Below, piece by piece: positions 52,580-60,192 of a DNA stretch of 64,000 bases. This stretch comes from Nostoc sp. C052 (GTDB lineage Bacteria > Cyanobacteriota > Cyanobacteriia > Cyanobacteriales > Nostocaceae). Both the position numbers and the translations under genes were made by a program. The stretch covers positions 1 to 64,000 of the forward strand of contig NZ_CP040278.1 in the NCBI RefSeq assembly GCF_013393905.1, given 5' to 3'. The notes under the pieces were generated by a model. The model saw only the letters and a program-made list of their open reading frames with translations. It made no database searches and was not told the origin of the DNA. Position 1 is the first letter of the stretch. Each line of letters begins with the position of its first letter.

Positions 52580-54247
52580 TTATCTGAAGTTCATTTCAAC
52601 TCGATATGTTTTTTCTAAAGACAGATAATCCTCGATTATCCGTCCTCGCAAAAGAATGCCTTCTTGAATTAAAGATTGCCATTCTTGGAAAGTTTCTGAA
52701 GTCGTATTTTCATCTTCGGTTTTAGCTTCCAAGCCATTTCTTAGCTCGTTTAAAAGGCTATGGACAAGTTCTAGCGATTCGTTTACCTCTCCCTTTTTCC
52801 TTTGATAATTTTTGTAGAGATAGTCGAGGTTGTCGCACAAGTCCTCGCTTTCTTCAGAAAGCGTTTCTTGGTGGATTCTCGCGACTCCCCAAGAATAGGG
52901 GCAGTCTGCGTTGTATTGTCTGGATTTCATCTCCCATTCTTGGAAGATGTGTTCTTGGACGGGAAATTCTGTTAGTACAATGTCCAAGGTTGGCTCTGAA
53001 GCTCTCATTCCTGGCGAGGAGTAGAGAACTTTCTTGTAAACTGGATCGTTAAAAGCACAATTTGCTTCTTGGCGATCGCGTTTTATCAAACCCATGACTG
53101 TATACTGACAGGTGTCGGTTTCAATGACCAAACCTTGGTGTTCCTGTTGGGGGAGGATAAAGAAGACTTTATCTTCGTTGATGTCGGTCAGGATTTCGCT
53201 TAGTTGCCCGATATCTGTCCAGAAGGATGAATCGGGGGTATCTTTGTCAAGGGACAAGACATACAGGATTTCTCCTGTGTAGAATTTTATCAAAGCCAAA
53301 TTATTTTTGACGTTGATGTTTATCTGGTTGCAGAGTACATCAACTGCTGACTTGAAACTACACATTTTATGATGTGCAAGATGATATTCTTGTTTTTTTC
53401 GATTTATGGCATCAATTAGATGAGTACTCCCAACAGTTATTCTGTCAATGGATACATTATTTATGGGGATTTTAGGATAGGTATAAATTCCATGAATAAA
53501 GGGAGTTGTTACTGAAGCGACAAATTCTGTTTCTTTGCTGGTCGCTGTAAAACAGACGAATTTTTCGTCTATTCGGATGCGGGTGTTTTCTCCGGGTTCC
53601 TCCAAGATCGTATCTAGGAGAAATATCGCATTGGGCGATATTGTAAATGAAAATCTTTGGGCGACTTCTTGTTTTACTTTGACATACTTGTAGAGAAAAA
53701 CAGTACTATTTACTGCTGCTATCTCCATAATGTCAGAGAAACAATTAATATTTACTCCCTGCATTGCAGGAAATAACTTATTTTTCGTTTTGTTCTTACT
53801 GGCGATCGCAGCAGCTGACAATAAACTATTCCAGCCAGTTAAATCAAAGTCGGTTAAAACGTCATAAAGTTCTTCAAATTCCCAGTTTTTAGGAATTTGC
53901 CACACTGCTTTAGCATCAGTGATTGTATCAAAAGAGAAACTAAAGTCTCCTATGTTTAGTTCTAATAGTGTTGGGTTTTTGTTGATCCAACACGCTATAG
54001 ATCCAACATAATCTTTGCAAGTTCTTGCTACTTCTTCTAATCGGCAAAATGTAGTAATGACCGAAGCCACGTTGCGATTATTTTTAGATTCGCAAGGAAT
54101 TTGAATTGTCAGCATATTGCCATCCACCATCCACATGAAATACAAGATTTCATCTAGATGATGTATAACAATTGTATCTTCGTATCCATCTTCTTCTAAA
54201 GTGTCTTCAATAAAACAGATAATCTTCTTAAGTTGTAAAAAGTTCAT
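52580..54247 (-). CDS. DnaN-like sliding clamp (divergent), copy C
   Basis: A 555-residue paralogue of the neighbouring gene. Matching landmarks are IVIHHLDEILYFMWMVDGN in domain 1, MQGVNINCFSDIMEIAAVNS and FSFTISPNAIFLLDTILEEP in domain 2, and LSEILTDINEDKVFFILP then CQYTVMGLI at the end of domain 3 (about residue 415). The C-terminal extension has the same KVLYSSPGM and a coiled-coil end. It lacks the KCDRC segment found in copy B. It has its own promoter and terminator, so the two copies can be expressed independently. Clamp identity is inferred from domain order; copies B and C are certainly homologous to each other. Confidence 0.66.
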   Translation of the reverse strand: MNFLQLKKIICFIEDTLEEDGYEDTIVIHHLDEILYFMWMVDGNMLTIQIPCESKNNRNVASVITTFCRLEEVARTCKDYVGSIACWINKNPTLLELNIGDFSFSFDTITDAKAVWQIPKNWEFEELYDVLTDFDLTGWNSLLSAAAIASKNKTKNKLFPAMQGVNINCFSDIMEIAAVNSTVFLYKYVKVKQEVAQRFSFTISPNAIFLLDTILEEPGENTRIRIDEKFVCFTATSKETEFVASVTTPFIHGIYTYPKIPINNVSIDRITVGSTHLIDAINRKKQEYHLAHHKMCSFKSAVDVLCNQININVKNNLALIKFYTGEILYVLSLDKDTPDSSFWTDIGQLSEILTDINEDKVFFILPQQEHQGLVIETDTCQYTVMGLIKRDRQEANCAFNDPVYKKVLYSSPGMRASEPTLDIVLTEFPVQEHIFQEWEMKSRQYNADCPYSWGVARIHQETLSEESEDLCDNLDYLYKNYQRKKGEVNESLELVHSLLNELRNGLEAKTEDENTTSETFQEWQSLIQEGILLRGRIIEDYLSLEKTYRVEMNFR

Positions 54248-54273
54248 GGTTTTTACTTATCTACTACTATTCC

Positions 54274-54303
54274 ATTATACCCGTTATACTACGTATACTA
54301 CAA
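54274..54303 (-). promoter_or_regulatory. Promoter of clamp copy C
   Basis: TTGTAG (54298-54303) and TATAAT (54274-54279) with an 18-base spacer; the -35 region is TTGTAGTATACGTA as in copy B. Confidence 0.6.
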
Positions 54304-54401
54304 TAGTAATTTAGCACAAGTTTTGTTGATAACTGTAGTCTATAACCCTTGCAAATTAAAGCTTTTATTTACTATACTATTATAGATAAGTATTACTTAT
54401 A

Positions 54402-54407
54402 TATAAT
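54402..54407 (+). promoter_or_regulatory. Possible -10 box for the 54433 peptide
   Basis: TATAAT in a very AT-rich stretch, predicting a leader of about 20 bases before GGAGAGC and the ATG. No clear -35. Confidence 0.35.
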
Positions 54408-54432
54408 AGAAATATAAATGGAGAGCAAAAAA

Positions 54433-54516
54433 ATGTTTAAAATTACTGAGAAGAAGGTTGTTATTGCTGGTTTTTTTGATTTGTCTCGTATTAGATGGGA
54501 TGAACGTAACTGCTAG
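54433..54516 (+). CDS. 27-aa peptide gene
   Basis: A short frame (MFKITEKKVVIAGFFDLSRI, then RWDERNC) preceded by the block GGAGAGCAAAAAA and followed by a perfect terminator at 54571-54612, with a possible -10 upstream. The complete small transcription unit of about 200 bases is the main support. It may be a truly short peptide, the truncated 5' end of a lost gene, or a small regulatory RNA. Confidence 0.45.
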   Translation: MFKITEKKVVIAGFFDLSRIRWDERNC

Positions 54517-54570
54517 GACAAATAACCAGAGTATCATTGAATATTTACAACATATAGATTTAGCTTATTA

Positions 54571-54612
54571 AAATACTGGCGTATCAATGTTATTGATACG
54601 CCAGTATTTTTG
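54571..54612 (+). terminator. Strong terminator
   Basis: AAATACTGGCGTATCAAT and ATTGATACGCCAGTATTT with a 3-base loop, followed by TTGT. Ends the small unit starting near 54414. The 54613-54786 stretch beyond it shows no convincing gene, only a possible -10 (TTACAATAAT near 54656). Confidence 0.8.
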
Positions 54613-54786
54613 TCAAAAATTAAATAGGGACTGTGGACATTCTGTTAAATAAACGTTACAATAATATAAGAAAGGAACAATACCGTAACGGCAAATATAG
54701 ATTTAGGTCATATTTATATTTAATAAAAAGGCAAAACCATATTAGAGATGCGTTATGTTACCGTATTTCAGAAGCTTCTGCATTTC

Positions 54787-54816
54787 AGCCCCGACATAGA
54801 TTTGTCGGGGCTTTTT
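54787..54816 (+). terminator. Terminator-like hairpin upstream of the 55018 gene
   Basis: AGCCCCGACA and TGTCGGGGCT with a 6-base loop, followed by TTTTTTG. No obvious gene ends here, so it may be a leader attenuator for the following frames. Confidence 0.7.
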
Positions 54817-54860
54817 TGTTTTGATTTGATTCTATCGGTTATTCATCCACTCGCATCGAA

Positions 54861-55040
54861 TTGCTGTCTGGAGACTATCAAGCTAGAAAAAATGCGCCAA
54901 CGGCTATTGAAGCTAGAGAACAATTGGTAGCCAACGCAGATATATTATTCGCTTGGCTAAACAGAAAGTTATTTAGTTATGAGCTATCATGGTTAGAGGT
55001 CTATCAGTTGGAGAAAAATGGCTCATTGTGCGTTAGGTAA
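54861..55040 (+). CDS. Possible 59-aa protein with a non-ATG start
   Basis: The frame from 54825 to the TAA at 55038-55040 is open and reads like protein (LLSGDYQARKNAPTAIEARE, then QLVANADILFAWLNRKLFSY). It has no ATG; TTG at 54861 is a candidate start but lacks a clear ribosome-binding site. It would overlap the start of the 55018 gene by 23 bases, as in coupled pairs. No family recognised; weakly supported. Confidence 0.32.
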   Translation: MLSGDYQARKNAPTAIEAREQLVANADILFAWLNRKLFSYELSWLEVYQLEKNGSLCVR

Positions 55041-56250
55041 AGTTTTTTGGGGAAAAGCCCTATTTTTTGGAGATCGAACCTCATACTATCAGATCCCACC
55101 TTACTTTTTGTGTAAAATACTTGACACTAAAGAAGGTGAGACATTGCTAGAGGTGGAGCCAGATCGCCAAGTATGGAAGAAAAATTCGGAAATATATAGA
55201 ATTGGCAGAAAGATTGAAAGTTTTAAAACTTTATACTCTGCCTTGCAAAGTTCGCTTAATGCGTTAGAACTTTGCTTAAAAACATTGCCTTCTTATGAGA
55301 CTTTGGTAGCAATAGATGCTTTGAAATCTCCAGAAGCAGCATTAAACCCTGCCGTGGGCAAAGTAGTCTTAGCGGAACTCCCACAGTCGCAAGTGGTAAG
55401 AGATTGGGATACATGGGAAATAGATGCTGTCGTTAGATTAGCGGTCAGAAAACATCAAAACAAACTTCTAGAATTAGAAAATGGAAACTATGTATATCAA
55501 CATGAGGCTTTGATTTGTACTGACGATCAATGGGAAGTTCTGAGTGGAAAATACAGAGATGTATTATTTAGTCAAAAAAATTTAGTCAATTTTATAGAGA
55601 GCATTGCCACGTATCAGCAAGCTATTGAATTAGAAAAAAATGGTAGTCCAATTGATGAACATAAAAAAGAGGAGTTTGATGAAAATACTGTTTATGAGAT
55701 GTTGGTTAAATATCCGCATTTAAGTTTGCGGGAAGTTGGGAAATTAGTTGGATTTAAATCATCACAACCTATATCTGCTTATTACAGTAAACTAAAAGCG
55801 ACTTTGCCTCCGGACAAATTAAAGTTAATTCTTAGAGAAAAAGATAAAAATACTGCAACTCAAGGAACTTTTTCAAAATCTAATAAAAATTCTTCTGTAA
55901 TCAACCTCAAGCAAAAATGTAAATCTTTAGAAAAAAGGTTGGATGATATTGCTCTGGAAAATCAACAATTGAATTTTGCAAACGAGAAGTTGCTTGAAAA
56001 GATCCAAAAAGGGGAACAAGAAATTGCTAATTTGCAAGCAGAGAATACCCTCTTAAAAGAAAGGTTTTCTACCCTTTCAGAAGAGTACTTGCTTGGAAAT
56101 AACGAATCTGCTGTTCTGGAAAATATTAAAAGAATTATCCAGAAGTATGAGGACGAAGGTATCGCCAAGGGATACACAAATGCTCCAGTTAGAGCTTGTT
56201 TTGATGAAATCCTGGCTTGCTTAGGGGAACCTGTGTATGCAGAAGTCTAG
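55018..56250 (+). CDS. Possible DNA-binding coiled-coil protein (410 aa)
   Basis: Three parts are visible: an alpha/beta N-terminal region (1-210), a helix-turn-helix-like segment (TVYEMLVKYPHLSLREVGKL followed by VGFKSSQPISAYYSKLK, about residues 222-262), and a long heptad-rich coiled coil (about 295-350; KCKSLEKRLDDIALENQQLN). The final 60 residues are a separate small domain. The HTH plus coiled coil suggests a dimeric regulator or DNA-organising protein, but no family was recognised. GGAG lies four bases before the ATG. Its 3' end overlaps the convergent small gene by four bases. Confidence 0.55.
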   Translation: MAHCALGKVFWGKALFFGDRTSYYQIPPYFLCKILDTKEGETLLEVEPDRQVWKKNSEIYRIGRKIESFKTLYSALQSSLNALELCLKTLPSYETLVAIDALKSPEAALNPAVGKVVLAELPQSQVVRDWDTWEIDAVVRLAVRKHQNKLLELENGNYVYQHEALICTDDQWEVLSGKYRDVLFSQKNLVNFIESIATYQQAIELEKNGSPIDEHKKEEFDENTVYEMLVKYPHLSLREVGKLVGFKSSQPISAYYSKLKATLPPDKLKLILREKDKNTATQGTFSKSNKNSSVINLKQKCKSLEKRLDDIALENQQLNFANEKLLEKIQKGEQEIANLQAENTLLKERFSTLSEEYLLGNNESAVLENIKRIIQKYEDEGIAKGYTNAPVRACFDEILACLGEPVYAEV

Positions 56251-56474
56251 CTCTTTTGCTGCTGCCAAACTAAATCTGCAACAGCTTTGCCAATTAAAAT
56301 ATCAATCTCAACTTGCTCTGGCTGAGTGATTTGAATTTGTGCCCAAGTCTCTAAATGCTTTGGACTCGGATTTTCTTGACGGCTTGCCCACTCAACCCAA
56401 GTATCGCGAACGTATTTACCCAAAATCTCATAGCTAATTCCGCTAGGATGCAACAAATTGTTCATTTTCAACAT
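56247..56474 (-). CDS. Small conserved-type hypothetical protein (75 aa)
   Basis: The pattern ILGKYVRDTWVEWASRQENP followed by SPKHLETWAQ and a short helix (DILIGKAVADLVWQ) resembles small phage proteins with the motif W..WA..Q..PKPSWL.PWEEL (from memory, not verified). The ATG directly abuts a perfect 16-base-pair hairpin ending in TTTT; an ATG three codons downstream is possible. No Shine-Dalgarno. Convergent with the 55018 gene. Confidence 0.55.
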   Translation of the reverse strand: MLKMNNLLHPSGISYEILGKYVRDTWVEWASRQENPSPKHLETWAQIQITQPEQVEIDILIGKAVADLVWQQQKS

Positions 56475-56512
56475 AAAAGCCCTTTGCTATTCAATGATAG
56501 CAAAGGGCTTTT
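56475..56512. terminator. Perfect bidirectional terminator hairpin abutting a start codon
   Basis: AAAAGCCCTTTGCTAT and its complement flank a 6-base loop. Rightward it ends in TTTTATTTT and can terminate the 55018 transcript. Leftward, its TTTT is followed immediately by ATG 56474. Confidence 0.75.
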
Positions 56513-56515
56513 ATT

Positions 56516-56659
56516 TTAAAAATGATTGACAAGTATCTCTACTTGTTGCCTGGGATTGCGAGTACATCCCCTGCATAGAATCCTATTGTCAGTATTATCT
56601 GACAAAAAAGATCCCAAGACAAAAACTGCCGTGAACAAACTAATAATTGGGTCTTTCAT
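56516..56659 (-). CDS. Possible small exported peptide (47 aa)
   Basis: A short frame with a hydrophobic N-terminus (KDPIISLFTAVFVLGSFL) and a CRGC pair. No Shine-Dalgarno; an upstream in-frame ATG at 56722 would add 21 residues. It ends just beside the hairpin at 56475-56512. Composition suggests a membrane-associated peptide, but evidence that it is expressed is weak. The rest of the gap to 56874 is AT-rich with no other frame of note. Confidence 0.3.
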   Translation of the reverse strand: MKDPIISLFTAVFVLGSFLSDNTDNRILCRGCTRNPRQQVEILVNHF

Positions 56660-56873
56660 GTTTTTATAATATATGTTGTTTAGACACAAGGAAATGTAAT
56701 TTATTTCCTTGTAAATATTCAAAATAGTTAAAAACTGTGGAGTTTTTCTCCTATCTTAATTATACAATCCTTTTGTATTTTTGTCACTACATACTACAAA
56801 AAATACTAATAATTATTTGCCAAAATAATCAGGTATATAGTATTATCAAATAACTCATTAATTTCACACAGTC

Positions 56874-57920
56874 ATGCTAGGAACAGTAGTCGATCTATAC
56901 TCTGGAGTAGGTGGCTTAACTTGGGGTTTTCACCAAACTGGTTTTCAAGTGAAAGTAGCAATTGAGAAAGATCCCATCCATGCAGCTACATATTCTCAAA
57001 ATTATCCAAGTACGCATGTAATTAATCGTTCAGCCACTGAAGTTACAGCGGAAGAAATTGTAAAAATAGCTGGAGCAGATATTCAAATTTTAGTTGGTGG
57101 GCCTCCTTGCCAGCGATACAGTATTCAAAGCCGTCAGATGGATAATGATCCTAGAGGTTTGTTGATTTGGGATTTCTCAAATAAGGTTTCTTTATTGCGT
57201 CCAAAGCATTTTGTCATGGAAAATGTCCCAGGACTAATTGCTCCAAAATTTAAGCCAGTTTTCGATGCCTTGCTAGAAAGCTTCAGAAAAATTGGTTACG
57301 GAATTTCGTGGCGAAAACTCAACGCTGCGGAATACGGTACGCCGCAAGACCGAAATCGGATTATTGTTGTTGGTACTTTAGTAGGCAATAAATTGCCCCG
57401 GATTCCTAAACCTTCTCAAGAACAAGTAACGGTTCAAGATGCGATCGCAGATTTACCGGAAGTGGAAAATTTCCCAGAGTTGTTAGAAGGAGATGCGATC
57501 GATTACAGCTTGCTTGGTTCTCCTAGCGACTACGTTAGAAGATTGAATCAAAAAGTAAACATTCAAGTTATTACAGGGATGCAGCGTACCAGTCATTCGC
57601 CAGAGGTACAGGAAAGATTTTTAGCAACTCTTCCCAACAAGATCGAACCCATTAGCAGATTTAAAAAGCTGGCATGGGGAGGCAGAAGCAACACTTTAAG
57701 AGCTGCGTATGATAAAGCACATGGAAATCACACACCGCCACGCCCAATCCATCCAGACCAAGGTAGATGCATTACTGTCCGCGAATCGGCAAGATTGCAC
57801 GGATACCCGGATGGTTTTAGATTTGCTCGCACAAAAACCAAAGCTTATCAACAAATAGGCAATTCTGTACCTCCTTTGCTTTCGCTGGCGATCGCCCAAG
57901 AGCTAGCAAAGGTATCTTGA
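56874..57920 (+). CDS. Cytosine-5 DNA methyltransferase (orphan)
   Basis: The canonical motifs are all present in 348 residues. DLYSGVGGL (7-15) binds S-adenosylmethionine. GGPPCQ (75-80) carries catalytic Cys79. ENV is at 116-118, QDRNR (158-162) is the QxRxR element, and GNSVPP is at 329-334. The variable region between about 170 and 270 sets target specificity and is short, as in single-specificity enzymes. No restriction endonuclease is adjacent, so it probably protects phage DNA from host restriction or mimics a host methylation pattern. Cyanobacteria commonly methylate CGATCG within HIP1 sites, which are frequent here; a matching specificity is conjecture. No Shine-Dalgarno precedes the ATG. 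Confidence 0.93.
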   Translation: MLGTVVDLYSGVGGLTWGFHQTGFQVKVAIEKDPIHAATYSQNYPSTHVINRSATEVTAEEIVKIAGADIQILVGGPPCQRYSIQSRQMDNDPRGLLIWDFSNKVSLLRPKHFVMENVPGLIAPKFKPVFDALLESFRKIGYGISWRKLNAAEYGTPQDRNRIIVVGTLVGNKLPRIPKPSQEQVTVQDAIADLPEVENFPELLEGDAIDYSLLGSPSDYVRRLNQKVNIQVITGMQRTSHSPEVQERFLATLPNKIEPISRFKKLAWGGRSNTLRAAYDKAHGNHTPPRPIHPDQGRCITVRESARLHGYPDGFRFARTKTKAYQQIGNSVPPLLSLAIAQELAKVS

Positions 57921-57921
57921 T

Positions 57922-58050
57922 GAGTGCTGATTAATGAGTGCTGAGTGCTGAGTAAAGAGTAAGAAAAAATACTTAGTATTTTTGCACTCGGTAGATGCTC
58001 CGCTCCTTGAGGAACGGTCTTTGATTCAGCACTCAGCACTCAGCACTGCT
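57922..58050. repeat. AGTGCTG heptamer repeats in inverted array
   Basis: Rightward copies (TGAGTGCTGA at 57921, GAGTGCTGAGTGCTGAGT at 57936-57953) face complementary copies (TCAGCACTCAGCACTCAGCA from 58026). The two sets can pair over 16 or more bases around a 75-base interval. This heptamer family is typical of cyanobacterial chromosomes. It fills the gap between the methyltransferase and the head module and could terminate both. Confidence 0.75.
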
Positions 58051-58717
58051 AAGTAATCGTCTGTCGTCTGAATCGCAACAAAGGAGCTAATGCTCGGTCT
58101 AGTTGAGTATTGCTAGATTGCCCTTCGCTACCTTTGGAATTAGTTTCCCCAATCTTGAAGGTTTGGCTGATACCACCAGGCAGGTGGACGCTGATCAGGT
58201 CGCGATTTGGAGCGTTGGCAAAAGCATTCAAAATACCAACGTCGATAGCTCCAGGATTCTCCTGGAGCATTTTTTTAATTAAATTTAAGAGGCATTTTTT
58301 CAAATGCAGAGGTATCTCGGCGCTGCCGGCAGTGTAATCAATTTTATAGCTATCCCCAACACTGCCTACCAATATACTTCTGCCTCCTTGCCAGAGTGCA
58401 TCTACTTTTGGGACATATTGCAGCGCTGGTGATTGTGGTAGTTGGTTGACGATAGTTAGCGCTCTGTAACGAATTTGTTTGACTTCAATTACCGGATATT
58501 TGCTCAGAGTAATCAGACCGCTGGCGTTGCTAATCCGTTCTTCGGTGTATGGAGTTGCAGCAATGCGATGCCCTACCCAAGCATCAAATAGGGCCTCAAG
58601 CCCATACAGAAAAATTTCTAAATCGTCTAAAGTGGGGACATTTGTCGGCGTAAAATATCCCCCCTGGATTAAATAAGACTGCAACTCTTCTGGCAGTAAG
58701 TACGCTAAAGGAAACAT
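58049..58717 (-). CDS. Head-tail connector / head-completion protein
   Basis: The 222-residue protein has features of gp6-like head-completion proteins: an N-terminal helical part (LEIFLYGLEALFDAWVGHRI), a beta segment (SNASGLITLSKYPVIEVKQI), and DSYKIDYTAGSAEIPLHLKK followed by a helix (CLLNLIKKML). Such proteins form the ring below the portal. It is the last gene of the leftward head module and its ATG touches the preceding stop codon (TAAATG). The C-terminal 45 residues are polar and probably flexible. Confidence 0.65.
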   Translation of the reverse strand: MFPLAYLLPEELQSYLIQGGYFTPTNVPTLDDLEIFLYGLEALFDAWVGHRIAATPYTEERISNASGLITLSKYPVIEVKQIRYRALTIVNQLPQSPALQYVPKVDALWQGGRSILVGSVGDSYKIDYTAGSAEIPLHLKKCLLNLIKKMLQENPGAIDVGILNAFANAPNRDLISVHLPGGISQTFKIGETNSKGSEGQSSNTQLDRALAPLLRFRRQTIT

Positions 58718-58999
58718 TTAGACAGTCCCAGTGCCAGTTTCAAGATCGTTAGCAGTCCTGGGATTGGGACGGACTCTTTTGGTATTTGCCAGATCGGCTC
58801 CTGTTGATGACGTGATGATAGCAGGTGGTTCTTCTACAACTTGTCCTTCGCCTTCATAAAGAACAACATAGTTTTTGGACAACAACCAGCTAGCAGCAAA
58901 ACCAGCCAAATCTAGACGTGGTTTTTTCTTGATCGTCCCATAGGAGGGAACATCAATCTCATCATTTTCCCAAAGGTCTGTTGGTTGATACAAAGTCAC
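58718..58999 (-). CDS. Small head-module protein (93 aa)
   Basis: Not recognised by sequence. It has an acidic N-terminus, a hydrophobic middle (DLAGFAASWLLSKNYVVLYE) and a polar tail. Position between the capsid and head-completion genes suggests a decoration, stabilising or connector role. I choose GTG 58999, with GGAG nine bases upstream; a TTG at 59014 would add five residues but includes that GGAG. The stop codon is directly followed by the ATG of the next gene. Confidence 0.55.
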   Translation of the reverse strand: MTLYQPTDLWENDEIDVPSYGTIKKKPRLDLAGFAASWLLSKNYVVLYEGEGQVVEEPPAIITSSTGADLANTKRVRPNPRTANDLETGTGTV

Positions 59000-59099
59000 G
59001 TCGTTTTGCTCCAAATTTAAGATTCAAAATCCCGATGAATTATCTTTATCAGCTAGAGTTTACATTTTTGTTTTGGCTAAATTTCAAGTTGTCTGCTGG

Positions 59100-60158
59100 C
59101 TAGCTGATGTTCCAAGCACTGCCCAATGGTGCCAGGATATCAATCCGATACAAGCCGTTATTTTTTAGGTAGGGCGTCCCGTAGAGTAGCAACATACGCT
59201 CAGTAACTAAGTATTCTCCGTTGAGATAATTAGTAACGTCAAATATTTGTGGTTCCAGGCTTCTTTCACCACCGAATGGGTAAACTCCGTGCCATTCTAC
59301 GGCATTTATATCTAATAAATATACACGTAAAACATCGTGCCCAGAAACGTTGGCTAGATCATCAAGATATGGAGAAGAAATGATTGGTTTTTCGCCATCT
59401 CCAGTCATGATTGAGGGTACATTTAAGCCTGGTACAACTTCTTTTTCTAATAACTTTAGTCCAAAAGCTTCTGCTTCTTGCTGAATAGCAACATAAGCTG
59501 CACCTGTTGTAAAGACATGCGTAATTCGGCGCAGAGTTTCTCTGTCTGTTGTCGCACGCATGACAATCTCGTTAACAGTTTGCCAAATTCTTTGAGGTTG
59601 TACTCCTCGAATATCTACTTGAAAAACGTGATCGTCTAAGATACTTTGCGATTGCAATCCGTTGAATTCAAGAGGGTTTGTATTTGCATCACCATTGAAC
59701 AACATCATCTCTAGAAAACGATAAGCTTCTCGCATCATATCGTCTGTGTCTTCCGCCACTTCGTCCCCATAGGGCCTGCCTTGCTGGTCATTCATCGACC
59801 TTGCAAAGTGAGGAAAAGATAGTCTAGCTGCAATCGCTTTTACTTCTTGCCCCGGATCGTCAAAATTGCGTCGTAAATCGTTTTTTATGTTGCTTTGACT
59901 ATCACTTAAGTCGTTACGATTTACAAAACCAATTTTAGCACGTCTGTCCTTAATAACTTTGCGGACTGTGGGCGCTGCTGCTGGTTTTTTATTTCCAGCA
60001 AGTATCAACTGCCATAATTTAGTCTCCATGCGGCGATAGTCTTGGATTTCATCGTCATAGTTCATGTTGACGGAGAAACCATTTAAATTTGTGGAGGCTT
60101 GCAGTAAAGTATCTGTCTCTTTGAAATCGTAAAATCCTATATTCTGTGCTACAGCCAT
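59100..60158 (-). CDS. Major capsid protein
   Basis: At 352 residues, located after a protease/scaffold gene and before head-completion genes, this fits the major capsid protein of the HK97 fold. Supporting segments are an N-terminal arm, an E-loop-like region with GQEVKAIAARLSFPHFARSM, a spine-helix region (EDTDDMMREAYRFLEMMLFN), and a C-terminal strand set (QIFDVTNYLNGEYLVTERML then LLYGTPYLKNNGLYRIDIL). AAGGAAATTC precedes the ATG, one of the few structural genes here with a normal ribosome-binding site. It should be the most abundant virion protein. Confidence 0.8.
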   Translation of the reverse strand: MAVAQNIGFYDFKETDTLLQASTNLNGFSVNMNYDDEIQDYRRMETKLWQLILAGNKKPAAAPTVRKVIKDRRAKIGFVNRNDLSDSQSNIKNDLRRNFDDPGQEVKAIAARLSFPHFARSMNDQQGRPYGDEVAEDTDDMMREAYRFLEMMLFNGDANTNPLEFNGLQSQSILDDHVFQVDIRGVQPQRIWQTVNEIVMRATTDRETLRRITHVFTTGAAYVAIQQEAEAFGLKLLEKEVVPGLNVPSIMTGDGEKPIISSPYLDDLANVSGHDVLRVYLLDINAVEWHGVYPFGGERSLEPQIFDVTNYLNGEYLVTERMLLLYGTPYLKNNGLYRIDILAPLGSAWNIS

Positions 60159-60192
60159 GAATTTCCTTGAAAAGTATTGATTACCTAAAAAA

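Noticed and set aside
54633..54930. Two short rightward ATG frames across the hairpin at 54787
   Set aside because: They read through a perfect terminator hairpin, have no ribosome-binding site and unlikely composition.
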